Origin: Pseudooctadecabacter sp.
GTDB taxonomy: Bacteria > Pseudomonadota > Alphaproteobacteria > Rhodobacterales > Rhodobacteraceae
Assembly (NCBI GenBank): GCA_020628265.1
Contig: JAHDFG010000001.1
Coordinates: 1-37,851 of the forward strand
Direction of reading: 5' to 3'
DNA: 37,851 nt
Shown here: one piece after another, positions 30,252-37,851 of the stretch
How the letters are laid out: each line of letters begins with the position of its first letter
Numbering within the stretch: position 1 is the stretch's first letter
The notes under the pieces: model-generated
What the model saw: the letters and a program-made list of their open reading frames with translations, nothing else
Told to the model about the DNA's origin: nothing
Database searches by the model: none
Program-made: the position numbers and the translations under genes

Positions 30252-32309
30252 ATGAAACAGACGATGGCACAAACACTGGCGCTTGATCAAACCTCCCCGA
30301 CAACAGTCGGGGGGGAGTTCGATTTTGCGTACCGGTTGGACACCGCGTTGTGGGTATTTGATATCGACCATGCGCGGATCCTGAATGCCAATGCGGCTGC
30401 TTGTGAACTTTGGGCTGCCAAGGATGAGGAAGAGCTTCGCGCAAGGGAATTTGCGTCGACCATGTCGACATCCGTCTCGAATCGCCTGCGCCAGTATCAG
30501 ACGGATTTTTCCAATTCGGATCAAAAGTTTACGGAGCTTTGGACGCTTTATCCCAACGGAGTGCCCAACAGCGTCATGGTGATTTTCAAGCGCTTCGTTT
30601 TGCCAGATCAACGCATGGCGATGTTGTGCGAAGCGGTTGGCAATTCGGTCGAACAGGCTGATAATGTCCGCAGTGCCGAAGCGTTGCTGCACACGGACGT
30701 CCTTATCTCGTTGTTCAACCGCTCCGGCCCCTCCCTCTATCTCAATCCTGCAGCGCGTAATGCTTTCTTGGGAAATACCGTCGACCTTTCCGACTTGTTT
30801 GAAAACCAGCAGGACTGCCAGAGAATTCTCCGACAGGTTGATCAAACGGGCGAGATGCGACTTGTGACAAAGCTGCGGACCGCACATGGGGTCCGTTGGT
30901 TTGATTTGACTGTCAAAAACTGTTTGGATGCTGCCACAGGCGATCCAGCGCTGCTTCTGACATGCATCGATGTCAGCGAGTTGAAGGAAGCCCGCGATAC
31001 CGCGCGGCACCTTGCCGACCGCGATCAACTGACCAATCTTTACAACAGGTCGTTCCTGCAAAGCCATCTGGCATGGCTTGAGGAACGGCATGCGGCCGAG
31101 GGGTGCGCCATCGTTTTTTTCGATGTGGACCGGTTCAAACAGATCAACGACCGCTATGGTCATGAGGCGGGCGATGCTGTGCTGCGCAACATTGCCATCC
31201 GTGCGCGCGCCGTCCTTAACCCTGAGGATATGATTGCGCGCTTGGGCGGGGACGAATTTGTCGTGGTGATTGAGGGTAAGGATAGTACGGCGGATATCGA
31301 AGACCGGATCGACCGCATTCGCAGGGCAATCGCAAAACCGATGGTCTACGACCAGACCCGATTTGACGTGACCGTGAGTGTCGGCGTCGCCCGCTACGGA
31401 GATGACACCGATTCCTTTTCGGATGTGCTGCGTCAGGCGGATATTGCACTTTACGTGTCCAAGCAGGGTGGGCGGAATAAGGTTACGGTCTTTGACGTGG
31501 AAATGGGCGACGCGGTTGCGGCCCGCGACCGGCTTGAGATTGAGTTGAAGGAGGCCGTCGCCCAGAATCAGTTTGTTCTTTATTTCCAACCCCGCCTCAA
31601 TATTGAGTCCCGTGAGATCGTCGGTGTCGAAGGCCTCGTGCGGTGGAACCATCCGACGCGGGGCATCGTGATGCCCAATGACTTCATTCCGGTATGCGAG
31701 GAGACCGGTCTTATCGACGATTTGGGACGGATTGTTCTGGAGCAGGGTTGCAAGCAGGCCATCGAATGGCACAAAGCGGGCCGCAGGCTGAATGTCTCAC
31801 TCAACGTATCGCCGCGCCAATTCTCGGACCCCCAGTTCCTTGATACGTTGCGCGCGATTGCGTCTCAGGACGGTTTCCCGTCTGGACAGATTGAATTGGA
31901 AATCACTGAGAACGTGCTGATTGGGGACGATCAATTGATTGCCGAAAAGCTAAAGGCCATAACGGCAATGGGCTATGGTGTGGCCATTGACGATTTCGGC
32001 ACGGGCTATTCGAACCTTGCCTATATCTCTCGGTTTCCACTGACCTGTATCAAGATCGACCGGTCTTTCATCCAGCAATTGCCCGAGACCGGACCTCTTG
32101 TGCAATTGATCCTGACCTTGGGGGAACAGATCGGCGCGTGTGTTGTCTCCGAAGGTGTTGAGACGGTCGAACAGCTGAACTGGCTGAATGATCGGGCTTG
32201 CGCCGAGGCGCAGGGGTACCTGATCACGCGCCCGATGCCCGCCAGTGAATTATCCGAATTCATCAAGGAATTCCCGGAATCCGAGGTGGCACAGGCGCTG
32301 GCCGGCTAG
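30252..32309 (+). CDS. PAS-GGDEF-EAL cyclic-di-GMP turnover protein
   Basis: A 685-residue cytoplasmic protein with no membrane segment. Two PAS-like regions (about 25-120 and 140-245) precede a GGDEF domain with intact GGDEF at 332-336 and FFDVDRFKQINDRYGHEAGD. An EAL domain follows with EGL (460-462, for EAL), NVSPRQF, EITENVL, DDFGTGYSNL, KIDRSFI and SEGVET. The RxxD inhibitory site is missing (NPED at the expected place), so product feedback is unlikely. Both catalytic halves look competent, EGL being a tolerated EAL variant. It starts 42 nt after the GST gene. Polysaccharide production is a classic c-di-GMP output, but a link to the locus at 9-24 kb is only conjecture. Confidence 0.92.
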   Translation: MKQTMAQTLALDQTSPTTVGGEFDFAYRLDTALWVFDIDHARILNANAAACELWAAKDEEELRAREFASTMSTSVSNRLRQYQTDFSNSDQKFTELWTLYPNGVPNSVMVIFKRFVLPDQRMAMLCEAVGNSVEQADNVRSAEALLHTDVLISLFNRSGPSLYLNPAARNAFLGNTVDLSDLFENQQDCQRILRQVDQTGEMRLVTKLRTAHGVRWFDLTVKNCLDAATGDPALLLTCIDVSELKEARDTARHLADRDQLTNLYNRSFLQSHLAWLEERHAAEGCAIVFFDVDRFKQINDRYGHEAGDAVLRNIAIRARAVLNPEDMIARLGGDEFVVVIEGKDSTADIEDRIDRIRRAIAKPMVYDQTRFDVTVSVGVARYGDDTDSFSDVLRQADIALYVSKQGGRNKVTVFDVEMGDAVAARDRLEIELKEAVAQNQFVLYFQPRLNIESREIVGVEGLVRWNHPTRGIVMPNDFIPVCEETGLIDDLGRIVLEQGCKQAIEWHKAGRRLNVSLNVSPRQFSDPQFLDTLRAIASQDGFPSGQIELEITENVLIGDDQLIAEKLKAITAMGYGVAIDDFGTGYSNLAYISRFPLTCIKIDRSFIQQLPETGPLVQLILTLGEQIGACVVSEGVETVEQLNWLNDRACAEAQGYLITRPMPASELSEFIKEFPESEVAQALAG

Positions 32310-32320
32310 GTGCCACGACC

Positions 32321-32337
32321 CGACATTCCGGTTTTTT
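32321..32337 (+). terminator. Weak intrinsic terminator candidate after the GGDEF-EAL gene
   Basis: A short imperfect CCG...CGG stem is followed directly by a run of six T (32332-32337), shortly after the stop at 32309. The T-run is clear but the stem is poor, so this is a low-confidence call. Confidence 0.3.
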
Positions 32338-32404
32338 CTCGACAGACCCGTTGCAGATGGTGCAGACAAATTGCTTAACGCAATGTCGCAAACCGGGGGC
32401 TAAA

Positions 32405-33436
32405 GTGGCGGGAAACAGGGTCAAGAATATGGAGGAGTTTGCCTCGCTCAGCGGCATCTCGCGCCCGACCCTGTCGAAGTACTTTCACGACCCTGAAAGC
32501 GTGCGGCACACCACACGTGACCGTATCGAAAAAGCGCTGGAGGAGCACGACTACCAGCCAAACATCTACGCGATGAACCAGAACCGCCGCACGACGAACC
32601 ACATAGGGATTGTCGTGCCGTTTCTGGCAGACCCCTTCTTTGCCGAGATCGCTCGAAATCTGGAACAGCGGTGTATCGCTGCGGGCTTTTCGCCCATCTT
32701 GTTCAGTTCGCACGGCGCACCCGACCTTGAAGTGAATATTCTGGACAGCCTTCGGTCGCAGAAGCCCGCGGGGGTGCTGATGGCGCCGCTGGGACGGGCA
32801 TCGGACAAGGCCCATATCGAACGTTTCTCAAGGGATATTCCGACGGTACTGTTTGACAGCAGCATCGGGGGTTTGGGGGCCGCATTTGTCGGCATGGACA
32901 ACGGACAGTCCATGCGCATGCTCGTGGATTACCTCTGTGACACAGGCACCGCACCGCAATTTTTCGAGATGGAAACCGCCGTCAACCCGAACGTAAACCG
33001 ACGTCGGAACGCCTATCTGGCGGCAATGGAGGCCCGTGGTGAACCAGCTTCGATTGTAAAGATCGAAGGTGATGGATGGGACTTTGAAGAGATTGGCCGC
33101 CGTGGTGGTCATGCGGCTTTCGACGCCGGCCAGTTCAAATCCGGCACGATCCTGTGTTCCAACGATCGTCTGGCCATCGGTCTGCTGTCGGCAGCGTTTC
33201 AGCGTGGATTGAGGGTCGGAAGGGGCGAGGGGGCCGATATCCGCGTGGCGGGCCACGACGACCACCCGTTCTCAAAATTCACATGCCCGGCGCTGACAAC
33301 GGTGTCACAGGACTATGACCGGATTTCCGGCAAGAGCCTCGATATACTTTTGGGGCTCATGGATTCGGATGACCGGTTGTCACAACGGCAAGAAGTGCTG
33401 TTTGACGGTATCCTGATCAAACGCGAGTCCGCCTGA
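32405..33436 (+). CDS. LacI-family regulator of the polyol ABC operon
   Basis: About 343 residues from the GTG at 32405, which has GGGGGC shortly upstream and puts the helix-turn-helix (MEEFASLSGISRPTLSKYF) at the normal position; the ATG at 32351 would add 18 residues unlike the family. The effector domain starts at HIGIVVPFLADPFFAEIA and ends SQRQEVLFDGILIKRESA, a standard LacI end. It lies directly upstream of the sugar-binding protein gene on the same strand, with paired palindromes in the gap, so it most likely represses or activates the polyol operon in response to sorbitol, mannitol or a derived ketose. Confidence 0.87.
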   Translation: MAGNRVKNMEEFASLSGISRPTLSKYFHDPESVRHTTRDRIEKALEEHDYQPNIYAMNQNRRTTNHIGIVVPFLADPFFAEIARNLEQRCIAAGFSPILFSSHGAPDLEVNILDSLRSQKPAGVLMAPLGRASDKAHIERFSRDIPTVLFDSSIGGLGAAFVGMDNGQSMRMLVDYLCDTGTAPQFFEMETAVNPNVNRRRNAYLAAMEARGEPASIVKIEGDGWDFEEIGRRGGHAAFDAGQFKSGTILCSNDRLAIGLLSAAFQRGLRVGRGEGADIRVAGHDDHPFSKFTCPALTTVSQDYDRISGKSLDILLGLMDSDDRLSQRQEVLFDGILIKRESA

Positions 33437-33449
33437 TTTCCAACGGAAA

Positions 33450-33484
33450 TTTACGCGCGTAAAAAATTTGTTGACGCGCGTAAA
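33450..33484. promoter_or_regulatory. Two LacI-type operators 21 bp apart upstream of the polyol operon
   Basis: TTTACGCGCGTAAA (33450-33463) is a perfect 14-bp palindrome. TTGACGCGCGTAAA (33471-33484) repeats it with one mismatch. Their centres are 21 bp apart, two helical turns, so two repressor dimers would lie on the same face. A third inverted pair, CTGACG (33489-33494) with CGTCAG (33503-33508), follows before the GGGAGG ribosome binding site. The central CG step is typical of LacI-family operators. Confidence 0.7.
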
Positions 33485-33536
33485 CTTTCTGACGCAAGGT
33501 TACGTCAGTTAGTTCATCTACCAGGGAGGAAATTAG

Positions 33537-34817
33537 ATGAAACTCAAGAGCGCACTCCGTGCGGCGACCGCACTTACGGTATTGGCCGGTGCGGCCCAGG
33601 CCCAAGAGCTCACGATCGCAATCGTGAACAACGGCCACATGATCAACATGCAGACCGTTGCTGAAGCTTACACCGAAGAAACCGGCGTCGCCCTCAACTG
33701 GGTGTCTCTGGAAGAAGGCGTTCTGCGCGAGCAGGTTACGTCCGACACCGCAACCGGTGGTGGTCAGTACGACATCATCAACATTGGTATGCAGGAAGCT
33801 CCGATCTGGGGTCAGGCTGGCTGGATCGAGCCGCTGAACTTCAGCGACGACTACGACGTGGAAGACATTCTGCCCGCGATGCGCGCAGGTCTGTCCTACG
33901 AAGGCACGCTTTACGCAGCACCCTTCTACGGCGAAAGCTCCATGGTGATGTATCGCGGTGATCTGGCCGATGCGGCTGGTGTGACCATTGCGGACAACGA
34001 CAGCTGGGAAAACGTTAAGGCAGCGGCTGCTGCGATGCACGATCCCGACAACGGCGTTTACGGCGCATGCTTGCGCGGCAAGCCCGGTTGGGGCGACAAC
34101 GGCGCATTCATCACGACCGTTGCAAACTCCTTTGGCGCGGCTTGGTTTGACGCCGACATGCGTCCGCAGCTTGACAGCGAAGAGTGGAACAATGCCGTTT
34201 CCTTCTACGTAGACCTGCTGCAGTCCTACGGTCCTCCGGGATCCGAAGGGAACTCCTTCAACGAAATCCTCGCTCTGTACAATGAAGACAAGTGCGGCCT
34301 GTGGATCGACGCCACGATCGCTGCATCCTTCCTTGAGAACGAGAACGTCCGTTACGCACAGTCCCCGAACGCTGGCAACCCTGTTGGCGCGAACTGGCTG
34401 TGGGCGTGGGCCTTCGCAATCCCTGCGGGTTCCCCCAACGCTGAAGCCGCTCAGGACTTCATCGAGTGGGCGACCTCCAAAGACTACGTTCAGGCCGTGG
34501 GCAACCACCCCGAATTCGGCTGGGGCTCCGTTCCCACCGGTCAGCGTGCCTCTACCTACGAGATCCCTGAATTCCAGGCTGTCGCAGGTTTCGCAGAAGC
34601 TGAACTTGCTGCAATCGACAGCGCAGCACCTGAAGCAACCGAGCTGAAGCCTTACGTTGGCGTCCAGTTCGTGGCGATCCCGGAATTCCCGGAAATCGGT
34701 TCTGCCTTCGGTCAGGAAATGGCTGCGGCCCTTTCCGGTGCGAAGACGGTTGAAGAAGCACTGGCCGATGCACAGGCTGCTGCAGACGCAATCATGCAGG
34801 AAGCTGGCTACTACTAA
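33537..34817 (+). CDS. smoE: Polyol ABC transporter substrate-binding protein (SmoE-like)
   Basis: A 426-residue periplasmic binding protein. The signal peptide covers residues 1-22 (ending AQA before QE). The mature N-terminus LTIAIVNNGHMINMQ, then WVSLEEGVLREQVTSDTATG and GQYDIINIGMQEAPIWGQAGW, is the sorbitol/mannitol-binding subfamily pattern. A strong GGGAGG ribosome binding site lies ahead of the ATG. Codon choice is visibly more restricted than in neighbouring genes, consistent with high expression. It delivers sorbitol or mannitol to the SmoFG permease. A strong hairpin follows the gene, separating it from the permease genes. Confidence 0.9.
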   Translation: MKLKSALRAATALTVLAGAAQAQELTIAIVNNGHMINMQTVAEAYTEETGVALNWVSLEEGVLREQVTSDTATGGGQYDIINIGMQEAPIWGQAGWIEPLNFSDDYDVEDILPAMRAGLSYEGTLYAAPFYGESSMVMYRGDLADAAGVTIADNDSWENVKAAAAAMHDPDNGVYGACLRGKPGWGDNGAFITTVANSFGAAWFDADMRPQLDSEEWNNAVSFYVDLLQSYGPPGSEGNSFNEILALYNEDKCGLWIDATIAASFLENENVRYAQSPNAGNPVGANWLWAWAFAIPAGSPNAEAAQDFIEWATSKDYVQAVGNHPEFGWGSVPTGQRASTYEIPEFQAVAGFAEAELAAIDSAAPEATELKPYVGVQFVAIPEFPEIGSAFGQEMAAALSGAKTVEEALADAQAAADAIMQEAGYY

Positions 34818-34832
34818 GCCAAACTCCCAGTG

Positions 34833-34918
34833 GGGATCCGGCCTTACGGTCGGGTCCCTCACGCAAAGTTTGATCGTCGCGTGATCTACCAGATATCGTA
34901 AATCTTACATCCGCGACG
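34833..34918 (+). terminator. Structured intercistronic region after smoE
   Basis: GGGATCCGGCC (34833-34843) pairs with GGTCGGGTCCC (34848-34858) over a TTAC loop, an 11-bp stem with two G-U pairs and no U-tract. A second inverted pair, CGTCGCG (34875-34881) with CGCGACG (34912-34918), encloses about 30 nt. Such stems behind binding-protein genes usually protect the upstream mRNA or cause partial termination, raising binding protein over permease. That role is inferred. Confidence 0.5.
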
Positions 34919-34982
34919 CCCGCCCAATCGAAATGCAGACACGTGTCGCGCCCTTTCACTTGAGTTGAGAGCCGAGAAAGCT

Positions 34983-35921
34983 ATGGCCAATCGCACCATC
35001 CCTCGCTTGCTACAGACCCCCGCAGTCCTGCTGCTGTTGTTCTGGATGCTTGTTCCGCTGAGCATGACGCTCTTTTTCTCGTTTATTCGCTACGTGCTGA
35101 ACAGCTTGCGTCGGCCGGAATGGACGACACCGTCGATCGAAAACTGGCGCGGTTTCGGAAACTACCAATTTGTCTGGAACCAGGATTCCTTTTGGCTCGC
35201 GATCCAGAACTCGCTGTTGATCGTGTGCTCCATCCTTTTCCTGACCGTGTCGCTTGGCGTGCTGATCGCGGTACTGATCAACCGGACCTTCCCGGGGCGC
35301 GGGATTGTGCGTGTCCTCCTGATCTCGCCCTTCTTTGTGATGCCGGCCGTGAACGCGGTTCTGTGGATCAACATGATCCTTGATCCGGTTCTGGGCCTGC
35401 AAGGCATCGCCGTGAACGGTATCAATGACTTTATCGACGGCATGCGCACAGCGCCGGTCCTAGGCGGGTTCTTCTCGCTCTGGCCTGAATTTGAACCGAT
35501 CTCGTTCCGCGCCACGCAAACCTCCGCCTATGCGGTCATCATGATGGTGACGTGGCAGTGGACGCCCTTTGCAGTCCTGATCTTCATGACGTCCCTGCAG
35601 TCCGAGGACCAGCAGCAGAAAGAAGCGGCCATTCTGGACGGGGCAGGGGCATGGAACCAGTTCCGGTTCCTGACACTGCCACACCTCGCACGACCGATCG
35701 CGATTGTCGTGATGATCCAGGCGATTTTCCACCTCAGCCTCTATGCAGAGATCGAGATCGTCAGCCGCGGCAACGGCAACAAGAACCTGCCCTATTACAT
35801 CGGGGAACTGGTCAACAATAACATCGGTGCGGCCTCTGCCACGGGTATCTTTGCCGTCATCCTCGCAAACATCGTCGCCATCTTCCTGCTTCGGATGATC
35901 GGCAAGACGTTGATGGAGTAA
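34983..35921 (+). CDS. smoF: Polyol ABC transporter permease subunit (SmoF-like)
   Basis: A 312-residue inner-membrane permease of the MalF type with six hydrophobic helices. The ABC-permease EAA loop is recognisable as EAAILDGAGAWNQFRFLTLPHL, near residue 220. The ATG at 34983 (MANRTIPRLLQTPA) fits the family start better than the TTG at 34965. It forms a heterodimer with the next gene product and receives sorbitol or mannitol from SmoE. The next gene starts 6 nt after its stop, so both subunits are made together. Confidence 0.92.
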   Translation: MANRTIPRLLQTPAVLLLLFWMLVPLSMTLFFSFIRYVLNSLRRPEWTTPSIENWRGFGNYQFVWNQDSFWLAIQNSLLIVCSILFLTVSLGVLIAVLINRTFPGRGIVRVLLISPFFVMPAVNAVLWINMILDPVLGLQGIAVNGINDFIDGMRTAPVLGGFFSLWPEFEPISFRATQTSAYAVIMMVTWQWTPFAVLIFMTSLQSEDQQQKEAAILDGAGAWNQFRFLTLPHLARPIAIVVMIQAIFHLSLYAEIEIVSRGNGNKNLPYYIGELVNNNIGAASATGIFAVILANIVAIFLLRMIGKTLME

Positions 35922-35927
35922 TCAGAC

Positions 35928-36761
35928 ATGGCCATCGTTGCACAACATACCAAATTCTCGAAGATCGCATGGCCCGTGCTGGCCTGGGTCGTTGCCCTGA
36001 TCTTCTTCTTTCCAATCGCCTACATGGTCCTGACCAGCTTCAAGACGGACGCGGATGCGGTGAAGCCGGAGTTCCTGTTCAGCTTCACGCCGACGCTGGA
36101 AAACTACGCGAACATGACGGACAACTATGACTACTGGCGGTTTGCCCGCAACTCGGTCATCACCTCCGTCTTCGCGACGATCTTCACGCTGGTGGTTGCG
36201 ATCCCGTGTTCCTATGCCATGGCATTCAACCCCAGCCGTGGGACCAAGGACATCCTGATGTGGATGCTGTCGACCAAGATGCTGCCAGCGGCCGCAGTGC
36301 TTTACCCGATGATCTTCATGACCAAGGCGGCGGGACTCTATGACACGCACTTCTTGATCGTGATGGTGCTGAGCCTGATCAACTTGCCAATCGCCATCTG
36401 GATGCTGTTCACCTACTTCAAGGACATCCCCAAGGACATCATCGAAGCAGGACAGATGGACGGCCTGAACACTTGGGGCGAAGTCCGCGAGATCCTGATC
36501 CCGCTGGCTTGGGGCGGCATCGCGTCGACGGCCCTGCTGGTCTTCATCTTCTGCTGGAACGAAGCCTACTGGACCGTGCGTTTGACCACCACGGAAGCGG
36601 CCACGCTCTCCAAACTTATCGAAGGCAACCGCGCACCGGAGGGGCTGTTCTTTGGCCGCCTGTCGGCCGTGTCCACCGCCGCCGTCGGCCCGATCGTGGT
36701 GCTGGGGTGGTTCTGCCAGAAACAACTCGTCCAAGGCCTGACCTTCGGCGCCGTGAAATAA
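35928..36761 (+). CDS. smoG: Polyol ABC transporter permease subunit (SmoG-like)
   Basis: A 277-residue permease of the MalG type with six hydrophobic helices starting VLAWVVALIFFFPIAYMVLTSFK. The EAA loop reads EAGQMDGLNTWGEVREILIPLA. The EAA loop docks on the ATPase encoded next. Spacing to the ATPase gene is 28 nt with a GAGG ribosome binding site. Confidence 0.92.
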   Translation: MAIVAQHTKFSKIAWPVLAWVVALIFFFPIAYMVLTSFKTDADAVKPEFLFSFTPTLENYANMTDNYDYWRFARNSVITSVFATIFTLVVAIPCSYAMAFNPSRGTKDILMWMLSTKMLPAAAVLYPMIFMTKAAGLYDTHFLIVMVLSLINLPIAIWMLFTYFKDIPKDIIEAGQMDGLNTWGEVREILIPLAWGGIASTALLVFIFCWNEAYWTVRLTTTEAATLSKLIEGNRAPEGLFFGRLSAVSTAAVGPIVVLGWFCQKQLVQGLTFGAVK

Positions 36762-36789
36762 CGCGCAGCTGCGCACAGAGGAATACGAA

Positions 36790-37790
<1,001 letters not shown>

Positions 37791-37794
<4 letters not shown>

Positions 37795-37851
37795 CACGGC
37801 TGACGGGTAAGACGGCCCTGATCACGGGGGCAGCGCGGGGGATTGGTCGCG
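37791..37851 (+). CDS. smoS: SDR-family dehydrogenase, probably sorbitol dehydrogenase (5' part only)
   Basis: Only the first 20 codons are in the window: MTRLTGKTALITGAARGIGR, the Rossmann TGxxxGIG cofactor motif of short-chain dehydrogenases. The ATGA overlap with the ATPase gene and the smo operon order of Rhodobacter sphaeroides (E-F-G-K-S) point to SmoS, which oxidises sorbitol to fructose. Truncated by the window edge, so specificity cannot be checked. Confidence 0.75.

Noticed and set aside
30174..31772. 532-codon open frame antisense to the GGDEF-EAL gene
   Set aside because: The plus strand carries unmistakable GGDEF and EAL motifs; the antisense product has none.
33417..34862. 481-codon open frame antisense to smoE
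   Set aside because: Explained by the very biased codon use of the binding-protein gene, which removes stops from the opposite strand.

Overview
The window reads as chromosomal DNA of a marine-type alphaproteobacterium of the Rhodobacteraceae (Roseobacter group). The evidence is the gene content: a NepR/EcfG/PhyR general stress response, a class II ribonucleotide reductase, an smo-type sorbitol/mannitol ABC operon, a tripartite tricarboxylate transporter (TTT), CtrA-like TTAA-N7-TTAA boxes, and dense 4-nt ATGA gene overlaps. The genus cannot be fixed from sequence alone. No tRNA, rRNA, IS element or CRISPR was seen, and no gene-free stretch exceeds 300 bases.

Layout. (1) 1-1784: GH13 alpha-glucosidase behind a short leader with three mutually overlapping perfect stems. 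(2) 1871-9013: a LacI regulator divergent from tctA-tctB-tctC and two genes resembling sauS (acylating sulfoacetaldehyde dehydrogenase) and sauT (sulfoacetate-CoA ligase), a probable organosulfonate uptake and activation operon. (3) 9033-23818: a Wzx/Wzy-type exopolysaccharide locus with three glycosyltransferases, flippase, Wza-like exporter, galU, a fused WecG-type/initiating sugar transferase, Wzz-like co-polymerase and Wzy-like polymerase. Embedded in it are a Cys-free periplasmic protein, a hybrid histidine kinase ending in Hpt, and a LuxR-type response regulator. (4) 23839-27194: general stress response cassette (HisKA_2 kinase, EcfG, NepR, divergent PhyR). (5) 27329-30209: DUF1653-like small gene, class II RNR, and a divergent GST behind tandem CtrA-like boxes. 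(6) 30252-32309: GGDEF/EAL protein. (7) 32405-37851: LacI regulator and the smo-like polyol ABC operon, running off the end into an SDR dehydrogenase.

The main discovery candidate is in region 3. An inverted heptamer repeat, CCTATCC-N4-GGATAGG, is perfect at 13324-13341 and 20984-21001 and imperfect at 17771-17788 and 20260-20278. It lies 74-90 nt upstream of the start codons of wza, the periplasmic-protein/kinase operon, the response regulator gene and wzz. This is what a LuxR-type regulator's operator would look like. It suggests a self-contained, autoregulated phosphorelay (periplasmic ligand protein, hybrid kinase with REC and Hpt, LuxR regulator) controlling polysaccharide export, chain length and its own sensor.

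Other notable structures are a palindrome between nepR and phyR that holds two face-to-face EcfG-type promoters, and paired LacI-type operators in front of the TTT and polyol operons.
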